Part shown: positions 24,394 through 33,200 of the stretch, in pieces
Layout: every line of letters begins with the position of its first letter
How positions within the stretch are numbered: position 1 is the first letter of the stretch
Source of the DNA: Luteolibacter rhizosphaerae
Lineage (GTDB): Bacteria > Verrucomicrobiota > Verrucomicrobiia > Verrucomicrobiales > Akkermansiaceae
DNA length: 64,000 nt
NCBI RefSeq assembly: GCF_025950095.1
Contig: NZ_JAPDDR010000009.1
Location: 62,001 to 126,000, forward strand
Direction of reading: 5' to 3'
Translations under genes and position numbers: made by a program
Notes under the pieces: generated by a model
Seen by the model: the letters and a program-made list of their open reading frames with translations, nothing else
Told to the model about the DNA's origin: nothing
Databases searched by the model: none

Positions 24394-25704
24394 TCAGTGC
24401 TGGAGGTTCTTGATGGTCTGGAAGATCGCCGTGATCATCAGGTAGGCCATGGTGCCGATGAGGCTGGCCATGATGATGAGGATGGTCGGCATGATCAGCG
24501 CCATGATGCGGGAGAGGCTCTTATCGAGTTCCTTGTCATAACGCTCCGCGGCCCGGCGGAGGGAGAGATCCAGCTTACCGGTCTGCTCACCCACCGAGAC
24601 CATGTCGATCAAGAGCGGAGGGAAGGCACCGGTGCGGATGAGAGCCTTCGAGAAGGCACGGCCATCGCCGACTTGGTCGATTACCGTATTCAGGTTCGCG
24701 CGCAGGGCGAGGTTCTGGGTGGCATCGCGGGAAAGCTCGAGGGCGCGCAGAAGCGGCAAGCCGTTGCCGGCGAGGTTCGCCATCGTTTCGAGGAACTGCA
24801 CGTAGAAGCGGCTGGCGACCACGGGGCCGATCATCGGGGCATTCAGCTTGAAGCGGTCCCAAGTCATGCGGTTGTCGGGATTGTCCTTCCATGCCTTGAA
24901 GAACAGACCTGCCGCGATCAGCAGGATCGCGATGACATACCAGTAGGCTTTGATCAGCTCGGTGGCCTTCATCATGAGCTGGATCGGCAGCGGCAATTTG
25001 CCGCCGGGAGTGCTCTCGATGAGGGTGGTGAGCTGGGGAATGAGAATGGTAACGAAGACCACCGCCACGCCGATACCCGCCAGCACGAGGAAGGCCGGAT
25101 AGATCAAGGCGAGGATCAGGCGGCCTTGGAGTTCCGCCAAAGTTTTCAGGTAATGGGCCTGACGCTTGAGGATGGTATCGAGCGCGCCGGAAGCCTCGCC
25201 CGCCGCGGCGAGGGAGCAGTAGAGCGGGCCGAAGCTGGGGCTCACCCGCTTGAGCGCGGTGGAGAAGTTCATGCCATCGCGCACGAGCTGGCGGATACCG
25301 CTCGCGACAGCTTTCAGGCCGCCAAGTTCCTGGCGGCCTTCCATCGACTGGAGCGCGGGCTCTAGCTGCAGGCCGGCACCGAGCATGTCCGAGAGTTCCT
25401 CGGTGAACATGATTACCTCCGCGCGCTTCAGCTTGAGCGGACCATCGGGAGTTTTGTCATCGCCCTCCTTGAGCTTGTCCTTCGCGGCTGCCTTCGACGA
25501 CGGCTTCGCCGGAGCAGCAGCACCATCGCTCTTCGCCTTCTTCTTGGCCGGACCGGCGGAGGAAGCCGCGGACTCCTTCAAGCTCACCGGTTGCAGGCCG
25601 CGGCGGTCGAGCACGCGCAACGCCTCGGGCCGGTCAGCAGCATCCACCTCGCCGGTTTGCACACCGCCGGAGGAACTCAGGGCTTTGTAAGAGAAGACTG
25701 GCAC
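24394..25704 (-). CDS. Type II secretion/type IV pilus inner-membrane platform protein (GspF/PilC family)
   Basis: A 436-residue inner-membrane protein. It begins with the short family N-terminus (PVFSYKALSSSGGVQTGEVD), then an Ala/Lys/Pro-rich linker at about residues 50-88, then two GspF domains. The first GspF motif (MLGAGLQLEPALQSM) and the second (MANLAGNGLPLLRALELS) each precede membrane helices; helices lie near 198-225, 252-270 and 400-428. It should form the membrane platform on which the GspE/PilB-type ATPase (19 bases upstream) acts. The start is GTG. Which system it serves cannot be settled: no pilin or secretin gene is in the window. Confidence 0.92.
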   Translation of the reverse strand: MPVFSYKALSSSGGVQTGEVDAADRPEALRVLDRRGLQPVSLKESAASSAGPAKKKAKSDGAAAPAKPSSKAAAKDKLKEGDDKTPDGPLKLKRAEVIMFTEELSDMLGAGLQLEPALQSMEGRQELGGLKAVASGIRQLVRDGMNFSTALKRVSPSFGPLYCSLAAAGEASGALDTILKRQAHYLKTLAELQGRLILALIYPAFLVLAGIGVAVVFVTILIPQLTTLIESTPGGKLPLPIQLMMKATELIKAYWYVIAILLIAAGLFFKAWKDNPDNRMTWDRFKLNAPMIGPVVASRFYVQFLETMANLAGNGLPLLRALELSRDATQNLALRANLNTVIDQVGDGRAFSKALIRTGAFPPLLIDMVSVGEQTGKLDLSLRRAAERYDKELDKSLSRIMALIMPTILIIMASLIGTMAYLMITAIFQTIKNLQH

Positions 25705-25723
25705 GAGGGCAGATGAATGAAAA

Positions 25724-27436
25724 TTACTCGGTCGCGATGTCGGTCGAGGTCACGGAGATGACTTCCTCGATCGTGGTCATGCCCTGCATCACTTTGATCC
25801 AGCCGTAACCGCGCATCGGAACGAAGCCCTCCTTCACGGACTGCGCGCGGATATCCGGGGCGGACGCACCATGGGCGACCATGTCCTGCATGGCTTGGCT
25901 AAGGACCACCACCTCGTAGATCGCGAGGCGGCCTTGGAAACCGGTATTGCGGCAGCGGTCGCAACCTTTCGCCACGAAGGGCTGGCCTTCCAGATTCATC
26001 GGAATGCCGAGGTCGCGGCGGTCGTCCATGGTCAACTCGCGCGGCACCTTGCAGTGCGGGCAGAGGCGACGGACGAGGCGCTGGGCGAGGAAGGCACGGA
26101 CAGCGGCGGAGACCAGGAAAGGCTCCACGCCCATGTCGATCAGACGGCTGATACCACCGAGCGCGTCGTTGGTGTGGAGCGTGGAGAACACCAAGTGACC
26201 GGTAAGCGAGGCGCGGATGGCAATCTCCGCGGTCTCAAGGTCACGGATTTCCCCGATCATCACCACGTTCGGGTCGGCACGGAGAATCGAGCGGAGACCG
26301 GCGGCGAAGGTGAGGCCGATGTCGGACTTCACCGCGATCTGCATCACCCCGGAGAGCTTGTTTTCCACCGGATCCTCGATCGTGACGATGCGGCGGTCCG
26401 GGTGGTTGATCTCGCTGAGGAAGGAGTAGAGGCTGGTCGACTTACCCGAACCGGTGGGACCGGTGATCAGGATGATGCCGTTCGAGAGGTGGAGCAGGCC
26501 CTCGATCTTAGAGCGCACGTGGTGCTCCATGCCCAGCTTGTCCAAGTTGAACTTCTCCTGGTTAAGGAGACGCAGGGCGACGCTTTCGCCCTCGACCGTC
26601 GGCACGGTGGCGACGCGGACGTCGATGGTGCGGCCTTCGAACTGGAGGTTGATACGTCCGTCCTGCGGCAGGCGGCGCTCGGCGATGTCGAGGCGCGACA
26701 TGATCTTGAGACGGGCGATCACGGAGCTTTGCAGCGCCTTGATGTTCTCCGGCACCGTGACTTCCAAGAGCTTGCCGTCAATGCGGTAGCGGATCCGCAG
26801 GTTATTCGCGAGCGGCTCGACGTGGATATCCGTGGCCCGCTGCTCGAGCGATTCACGGATGATCTGGTTCACGAACTTCACCACGCTGGCCTCTTCATCC
26901 TCGTCGGCGTCGATGACGTTCGCCTCGTCGTGCCCTTCGAGGTTCTCGTAGTCCAGCTCACGACCCTCGAGGATCTGCTCGAAGGTATCCGCACCCACCC
27001 CGTAGAGCTTGCGCAGGGATTCGTGGATGCGGCGGCGGGAAGCCATACACCACTCCACCGGCATCGCGATCTCCTGGGCGACGGCCTGGCGAGCGACGAG
27101 ATTGAAAGGGTCGAAGGTGGCGAGCTTCAGGTGCGGCACTTCGCCCTCGCCGCCGGTGATGGCCACGGGCAGGAGGCGGTAACGCAGAGCCACGCGGGGA
27201 CCGCAGGCCTCGCGAAGCGGCAGGGGGGCCTCGGCTTGCGGAATATTCTCCAGCCACTCCATATCGAGCTCCGCGGCGAGTTCCCGCATGTAGGCCTCCT
27301 CATCCACCACTCCGGCATCCAGCACGTCGTCGATGGGCGAGCGCTGCCGCTGGACGGCGCCTTCCAGGACTTCGCCGAGTTTTTCCAAGTCTTGGCAGCC
27401 GCTGCGGCGGGCGGGGTCGATCAACAAATCGGTCAT
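25724..27436 (-). CDS. Type II secretion/type IV pilus assembly ATPase (GspE/PilB family)
   Basis: A 570-residue cytoplasmic hexameric ATPase. Residues about 1-150 are an MshEN-type N-terminal domain. The ATPase core has Walker A GPTGSGKST near residue 326, the Asp box and Walker B (NVVMIGEIRDLETAEIA) near 390, and the His box (TGHLVFSTLHTNDALG). Four cysteines in two CxxC pairs (CPHC near 458 and CDRC near 491) form the zinc-binding insertion of extension ATPases, as opposed to PilT retraction ATPases, which lack it. Start ATG 27436. It pairs with the GspF-type gene directly downstream. Confidence 0.94.
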   Translation of the reverse strand: MTDLLIDPARRSGCQDLEKLGEVLEGAVQRQRSPIDDVLDAGVVDEEAYMRELAAELDMEWLENIPQAEAPLPLREACGPRVALRYRLLPVAITGGEGEVPHLKLATFDPFNLVARQAVAQEIAMPVEWCMASRRRIHESLRKLYGVGADTFEQILEGRELDYENLEGHDEANVIDADEDEEASVVKFVNQIIRESLEQRATDIHVEPLANNLRIRYRIDGKLLEVTVPENIKALQSSVIARLKIMSRLDIAERRLPQDGRINLQFEGRTIDVRVATVPTVEGESVALRLLNQEKFNLDKLGMEHHVRSKIEGLLHLSNGIILITGPTGSGKSTSLYSFLSEINHPDRRIVTIEDPVENKLSGVMQIAVKSDIGLTFAAGLRSILRADPNVVMIGEIRDLETAEIAIRASLTGHLVFSTLHTNDALGGISRLIDMGVEPFLVSAAVRAFLAQRLVRRLCPHCKVPRELTMDDRRDLGIPMNLEGQPFVAKGCDRCRNTGFQGRLAIYEVVVLSQAMQDMVAHGASAPDIRAQSVKEGFVPMRGYGWIKVMQGMTTIEEVISVTSTDIATE

Positions 27437-27517
27437 TCGGCGGGGTCTTCTGCTGGCAGTCTTGTCCCGTAAAACCGCCGGGAGGGCAACTTGTCTCTGG
27501 AAAATTCCCCGGAGAAC

Positions 27518-27946
27518 TCAATCCGACCGCAAATCTTTGGTTTTCAGAAGCTCCCCAAGCATCCCCGGAGACTGAAGCCGGTAATAATGCCCGCCGATCT
27601 GGACTGGCAGGAAATCGCCCGATCCACGGAACAGGGTAATATTCAAGACCTTTACCCCATCCTGGCGGAGTTCCAATTGCCCGACGAACACCCATTTCAT
27701 CGGCTCCCTATCAAAGTCGGCTGCCTCCAATTCCGAGCGCAAGCGCCCAAGATCGGCGGAAGGCAGTTCCTGCTTCACGAGTCCTTCCAAGGCGATGTCA
27801 TGGCGGAAAAGCGAGGCCGAATCAAAAGCCGGTAAGTGGGGCGCGGGCTGATGCCGCCATAGGACCACGGCCAGAAACACGAGCACGAAGAACGCGACCA
27901 GAACCGCAAGTCCAATCCCGAGGATACGCTTGCCGGGAGCTTTCAT
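27518..27946 (-). CDS. Small membrane-anchored protein upstream of the GspE-type gene
   Basis: A 142-residue protein with one N-terminal membrane helix (LGIGLAVLVAFFVLVFLAVV, residues about 10-29) and a soluble part of about 105 residues probably outside the cytoplasm. The soluble part has a helical stretch (LEGLVKQELPSADLGRLRSEL) and beta-type ends (MKWVFVGQLEL, VQIGGHYYRLQS). No family is recognised. It is leftward, 81 bases upstream of the GspE-type gene, and overlaps the tiny frame at 27943-28104 by ATGA. A pilus/secretion accessory role is possible from position only. Confidence 0.72.
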   Translation of the reverse strand: MKAPGKRILGIGLAVLVAFFVLVFLAVVLWRHQPAPHLPAFDSASLFRHDIALEGLVKQELPSADLGRLRSELEAADFDREPMKWVFVGQLELRQDGVKVLNITLFRGSGDFLPVQIGGHYYRLQSPGMLGELLKTKDLRSD

Positions 27947-28104
27947 GATTTGAAGTCGTCGGCTGAAGAGAGAAGCCGCAGGAGGCCAGTTATTTGCACC
28001 AGCCCCCCCTTAAACATCAAGCTAGCAGATTCCCGCCCTCCAAGGCTATGGCCACCGGCGGCCTCAGCATCGATTGCCTGCTTGGAGACCAAGACGAACT
28101 TCAC
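27943..28104 (-). CDS. Possible 53-residue protein between methyltransferase and membrane-protein genes
   Basis: The frame from GTG 28104 to TGA 27943 encodes 53 residues (starts MKFVLVSKQAIDAEAA, ends SSADDFKS) and fills the gap between the methyltransferase stop (28125) and the ATG at 27946, which it overlaps as ATGA. The N-terminal strand and the KGGLVQITGLLRLLSS segment look protein-like. There is no ribosome-binding site and no family match, so it is a weak call supported mainly by the tight overlap. Confidence 0.4.
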   Translation of the reverse strand: MKFVLVSKQAIDAEAAGGHSLGGRESASLMFKGGLVQITGLLRLLSSADDFKS

Positions 28105-28124
28105 GGAATCGGCCCCAAATGAGG

Positions 28125-29159
28125 CTAAGGTTTCCCCGCTGTCATCACGCCCCGGTCCGCTGCGGTCGTCCGGAAGCTGAATCCGCGGAATCCCGCCTCC
28201 GTGGCGAGCACCTCGTACTCCGCGGTGGAATAGCATTTGCCTTGGGTGGAGTGCATGAGGAGGGCGGAATATTCCGCGACCGGGAGTGGACCGCACTTGT
28301 CCGCATCGATAAAGGCGTCGTGGATCAGGAGCATGCCACCGGGCGCGAGGGCCCGGAACGAGGCAGCCAGAAGCTGGCGGACCTCCGGAAGATCCCAGTC
28401 GTGCAGGACGTTCGAGTAGAGGTGGAGATCGTAGCCGCCGGGGAGCTCCTCCTTCAGCATGTCCCCTGCCCTGACATCCACCCGGTCCGCGTAGCCGAGC
28501 TCGGCAATGCGGGTGCGGGCGATCTTCTCCACCGAGAATTGATCGAAGACCGTGGCGCTGAGTTTAGGATGATTCGCCACCAGGGAGCAGGCGTAGATGC
28601 CGGAGCCACCTCCGATATCCAGCAGGCGGGAGAAGCGCGAGAGATCCAGCGCCTGCGCCATGGCGGGACCCATCAGCACGCCTCGACAGTCCATGGCCGC
28701 GGTGAATTGCCGGGCGAAGGCCTCATCCTCCATCGCGCGGTGCCAATCGGCGGACTCGTCATAGCCACCCCAGTTCGCCGGCTTTCCGGTGCTGAGCACC
28801 TTCAGGTAGTCCTTCGTGACCGGGCGGTCCTTGAGCGAGCGATAGTAGGGAGCGAGGGACCACGGTGAGCTGGCGAGCAGGAAGTCCCGGCCGGAGTCCG
28901 AGAGATGGAAGACATCCCCTTCCCTGGTCACGAAGCCATTCGCGCAGAAGAGGGTCATCATCACATCGGCGGGACGCCCGGCGAAACCGAAGTGGCGACA
29001 GATGGCCGCCAGATCGGACGGGTTCGCAGCGAGCCAGGTGAAGAAATCGAGGTGCACCAAGGCGGCGGTCACCAAGTCCGCCGCATACAGGCCGTCCCGG
29101 TAGCGGTAGGCGCGGAGCGGGTCGGAGCTCGGGATTCGGCGCAGATCGGTGGCTTCCAT
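28125..29159 (-). CDS. SAM-dependent O-methyltransferase (plant/fungal-type family 2 fold)
   Basis: A 344-residue enzyme. Residues about 1-110 form a winged-helix dimerisation domain (YAADLVTAALVHLDFFTWLA, then FVTREGDVFHLSDSGRDFL). The Rossmann SAM domain has LLDIGGGSGIYACSL near residue 182, VFDQFSVEK as second-strand acidic motif, and LYSNVLHDW near 250, where the His-Asp pair matches the family's catalytic region. Such enzymes methylate hydroxyl groups of phenolic or polyketide-type small molecules; the substrate is not predictable and no biosynthetic cluster is near. The frame extends upstream to 29264, but the ATG at 29159 starts where homologous proteins would, so the longer, basic N-terminus is rejected. 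Confidence 0.85.
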   Translation of the reverse strand: MEATDLRRIPSSDPLRAYRYRDGLYAADLVTAALVHLDFFTWLAANPSDLAAICRHFGFAGRPADVMMTLFCANGFVTREGDVFHLSDSGRDFLLASSPWSLAPYYRSLKDRPVTKDYLKVLSTGKPANWGGYDESADWHRAMEDEAFARQFTAAMDCRGVLMGPAMAQALDLSRFSRLLDIGGGSGIYACSLVANHPKLSATVFDQFSVEKIARTRIAELGYADRVDVRAGDMLKEELPGGYDLHLYSNVLHDWDLPEVRQLLAASFRALAPGGMLLIHDAFIDADKCGPLPVAEYSALLMHSTQGKCYSTAEYEVLATEAGFRGFSFRTTAADRGVMTAGKP

Positions 29160-29308
29160 GACGATGAGCGCGCTCCGGGAAGGGACTGATGACAAGGGCA
29201 ATCGGCGGCAGCCGCCCGCTTGCGGGCGCTCATGTTTCGATTTCTTCACACAATGAGGATTCAAGCAGGAGCCCCGAGCCTAGCCTTCTCTTGCTCCGAA
29301 TCCGGGCC

Positions 29309-30133
29309 ATGAAACACGTTCTTCTTTTCGCCGCACTGCTGTCCACCCCGCTCGCCGCCCATCCGGATCCCCGGCACACGCTCGACGAGATCGAAGAGCA
29401 CCTGCTGGAAACGCCGAATGACCCGGAGCTTCTGATCCGGAAGGCGGACCTGTTTCTGCAGACCAAGAAGCACGATGAAGCCGCCGAGATCATCGCCAAG
29501 CTCTTGGAAGCCCAGCCGAAGAATCCGGAAGTCCGCCTGCTCGATATCCGTCTGCTACTGGATCAGGAGCAGGGCGAGGAGGCGGCGTCCAAGGCGAGCG
29601 TGCTGACCGAGGCACATCCGCGCCATGCGGAAGCTTGGCGGGTGCGCGCCCGCGCGGAAGAAGCTCGTGGCCAGCGGGAGGAAGCGATCATGGCGTTGAG
29701 CAAGCACATGGATCTGGCCGCGAAGCCGAATCCCGGCGATGCTCTGATGGGTGCCGGCTGGATGGAGGAGAAAGGAGATGCCGCCGGCGCGGTGAAGATC
29801 CTGGACCAATGCCTGAGCAAAGTGGGCTGCTTGAGCGGCCTCCAACAAAGGGCGATCGGGCTGGAGATCGGGCTCGAACGATACGACTCCGCCCTGCGCC
29901 GCATCGATGCGCTGGAAGCCCGCTTCCGCCCTTCCGTCGAGCTCTCCCTCAAGCGTGCTGAGATCCTCGAGAAGGCGAAGCGCTTCGGCGAGGCGGCAAA
30001 CGCCTGCGACTCCGCGCTGGCGTTGTTAGAGGCACAACCTTCCGCGAAGAAGCGCGGCGTGGTCTATCAGCACCACTTCCAGGTCCTGAGCACGCGCAAG
30101 GCGGAAAACCAGAAGAAGGCCGGCGTCCGCTGA
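29309..30133 (+). CDS. Secreted TPR-repeat protein
   Basis: A 274-residue protein with a signal peptide (MKHVLLFAALLSTPLAAHP, cleavage after LAA) followed by tetratricopeptide-like helical pairs from about residue 25 to 260, with consensus fragments such as ELLIRKADLFLQTKKHDEAA, EAWRVRARAEEARGQREEAI and LKRAEILEKAKRFGEAANAC. TPR arrays are protein-binding scaffolds. The upstream extension to 29189 lacks a signal peptide and overlaps the divergent promoter region of the methyltransferase, so ATG 29309 is used. It precedes the large metallophosphoesterase by 129 bases with a hairpin between. Confidence 0.82.
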   Translation: MKHVLLFAALLSTPLAAHPDPRHTLDEIEEHLLETPNDPELLIRKADLFLQTKKHDEAAEIIAKLLEAQPKNPEVRLLDIRLLLDQEQGEEAASKASVLTEAHPRHAEAWRVRARAEEARGQREEAIMALSKHMDLAAKPNPGDALMGAGWMEEKGDAAGAVKILDQCLSKVGCLSGLQQRAIGLEIGLERYDSALRRIDALEARFRPSVELSLKRAEILEKAKRFGEAANACDSALALLEAQPSAKKRGVVYQHHFQVLSTRKAENQKKAGVR

Positions 30134-30137
30134 GCTG

Positions 30138-30158
30138 AAGATTCCGTCACGAAATCTT
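30138..30158 (+). terminator. Hairpin after the TPR gene
   Basis: AAGATT-c-CG-tca-CG-a-AATCTT is an eight-pair stem with one mismatch, 5 bases after the TPR stop codon. No T-run follows, so termination is uncertain. Confidence 0.4.
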
Positions 30159-30262
30159 GGCACGGCGTCGTAGCAAGTGACCAAATCTTCACGTCGCGAT
30201 TTCCTCACATGATGGAGGTTTGACGGAAATGGTGAGCGGTTAGGCCTCTGCGGACTCCCGCC

Positions 30263-33200
30263 ATGACGTTCACGTTCCCCGCACGCCTGCTTCTTCTCTC
30301 GGCCGCCCTTTCCACCACGATCCACGCTGCCGAATTCGGCACGCTGCGGGTCACGCAGCTTGCCAACAATAACAATCCGCTGAGCCATGCCACGCCGGGC
30401 ATCTCGATTGCCAAGGGCACGGGCAGCACCAGCGGCGGGAACTTCGAGAGCGGCGCGAACCGCGGCGACTATGACATGAGCTTCGGCAGCAGCAATGACG
30501 TCACCGGCGGCGTCTTGCTGAGTTCGCTGGCCCAGCGCGTCCGTAATGACAGCGCGACCGGCGGTCCGGCGACCGGAGATTTCTTCGCCACCAGCAGCAG
30601 CGCGATCAACGGTACAGGCGACAAATACTGGCTGGCGATCCATTGGGCCGAGGTGGATGACAGCGTCGAGGTGAACTACGATACCTCCTACGCGCACCTG
30701 CCCTATGATGAGTTCATCGGCGGCGTGGTGACGAACAGCGTGAACAACGGCGAGATGAGCACGCTGACCGGCAGCCCGGGCATCGCGCTGGGAACGCAGT
30801 TCGTGGACCTCGCGACACCCGGGGGCCAATACTCGCTCGACATCAACGGTCTGGTTCCAAACGCGTCGCAGGTCGGGGTGCTACTGGTGACCGGCGTGCG
30901 GAACGAGGACAACTTCGCCCTCTCCCGCGCCAATGCGGACGGCAGCTTCAACATCTTCTGCCACGACAGCGGCACCAACGGTGCGAGCTACGAAAACGAT
31001 GGCGTCGGATTCGCCTATCTGCCCGTGAGCGCGGTGGGCAGCAATCACCTGGCAGCCGTGGGTCGCGTGAATGGCAATGCCTCGACCGATGTAGCAGGCG
31101 GAAACTTCACCGTGACCAAGGGCGGCACCGGCCAATGGTATCTTCAAATCCCCGGCCATTCCGAAGCGACCGGCACCTTGATTGTGAGCCCGGAAGGCGG
31201 CGGCACGAACAACATCGACAACATTATCGCCACCAGCTGGGACGCGGCGAACAACCGCTGGATCATCGAGAGCCGCGATCTGAACGGCACAGCCCCCCAA
31301 GTTCCCACTCTCCAGAACATGGCAAATGCCGCGGAGGACGCCTTCAGCTTCGCCTTCTTTTCGCTCGCTGCCACCGGCACGAATACCGCGCCCACCGCTT
31401 CGATCGTCTCTCCCGCGGAAGAAGCGATCAAGGTGCCGGTGAATGCCGAGCTGCGTGTGAATGCCGGGGATGTGGACGGCGGCAACTTGCAGGTGACCTT
31501 CCACGGACGCCGTGTCGCTGCGGTGGAGCCCTCGGACTCTTTCTCCGTCGTCGCACTCCCGGACACGCAATTCTACTCCGAGAACACCGGCGGCAACCGC
31601 GCCGCGATCTTCTCCGCGCAGACCGACTGGATCGTGGCGGAGCGTGAAGCGGAGAATATCGGCTTCGTGCTGCACTTGGGCGATATCACCCAGCGCGGCG
31701 ACAACCCGGCGACCGCCGCCGAGGAGTGGGCGAATGCCTCGAACGCGATGTATCGTCTGGAGAATCCAGCCACGACTTTCCTGGCAGAAGGCGTGCCCTA
31801 CATCATGGCGGTGGGGAACCACGACCAGTACCCCATCGGGGATGCCGAAGGGACCACCGAATGGTTCAACCGCTACTTCGGCGTGCACCCGGAGACCGGC
31901 ATCAATCACTTCCACGACAAGTCCTACTACGGCGGCACCTCCGAACCGACCAAAGCCGATAACAACTACACGCTCTTCACCGCAGGCGGGATGGACTTCA
32001 TCGTGATCAGCTTCGAGTACGACACGACGCCGGACACCGTCGATCTCGACTGGGCGGATGCCTTGCTGAAAGCGCACCCGCAGCGCCGCGGCATCGTGAT
32101 CACCCACCACATGGTGAACACCGGCAATCCGGCCAACTTCAGCACCCAGGGTTCCGCGATCTACGAAGCCCTGAAGGACAACCCGAACCTGATCCTGATG
32201 CACGGCGGCCACATCCATGGTGAAGGCCGCCGCACCGACACCTTCCAGGGCCGGACGGTCCATTCGCTCCTGGCCGACTACCAGGGCCGCAGCAATGGCG
32301 GCGACGGCTGGCTGCGGATCATGAAGTTCCGCCCCTCGCTGAATCGCGTGGACGTGCAGACTTACTCGCCCACGCTCGACCAATACGAGACCGACGGGGA
32401 CAGCCAGTTCTCCATTGATATCGATCTGAAGAACGGCATGGGCCCCTTCAGCCAGATCGGCCAGATTTCCACGACCCCGGGCCAAGCATCCCTTGTCTGG
32501 AGCGGTTTGGAACCCGGCACCCGCTACGAGTGGTATGCCACGGTGAGCGATGGCATCGCGTCCGTGAGCACTCCGGTACAGAGCTTCATCACCGATGGGG
32601 TGGACTTCGAGCCGCGTGTCGAGATCACATCCCCGGCCAATGGCACGGTCGCCTCGGCCCCGGCGAGCATCGTGCTTGAGGCCGATGCCTCGGACATCGA
32701 TGGCAGCATCAGCCGCGTGGAGTTCTACCGCGGGACCACCTTGATCGGCCAGGATGACACCGCACCCTATTCCGTGAACTGGAATGGCGTCTCGACCGGC
32801 AACTACACGATCATCGCGAAGGCGATCGACAACGAAGGCAACACCGGAGTGGCCGCCCCTGTCTCCGTGCTGGTGACGACCGAGCCTGCTGCTCCTACCG
32901 CGGCGACGGCGTCCTCCGCGGTCATCATCCCCGCTTGGCAAGTGGAGGCGGGAACGCCTGCCCCGCGTAACTTCACCGCACCCGGCAGCAACGCGGGTGA
33001 CATCGAGCTCAAGATCAACGGGACCGCTGCCAACTACGCGGCCGGTGTCACGCTAGCGACTCCGGCCGGTGCGGGCGAGGCGCGGGACAACATTTCCCTG
33101 CCCTACGCCAGCGCCAGCGGGAAGGCATGGGTGAGCGTGCTCGACAACACCAACGACAACGCGGCCGACGCCAATCCCGCGACGGCGGAAGAGAACGAGC

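Noticed and set aside
25871-27472. 533-codon plus-strand frame opposite the GspE-type ATPase
   Set aside because: Antisense shadow; high His, Asp and Val content, no motif. The minus-strand gene has Walker A, Walker B and CxxC pairs.
29160-29264. Extended start of the methyltransferase
   Set aside because: The extra 35 residues are basic and not like the winged-helix N-terminus, and would overlap the divergent leader region.
30881-32941. 686-codon open frame on the minus strand across the metallophosphoesterase gene
   Set aside because: It is the antisense shadow of a GC-rich gene. It reads as a His/Arg/Gly/Val mixture with no domain, and the plus-strand gene has complete catalytic motifs and a signal peptide.
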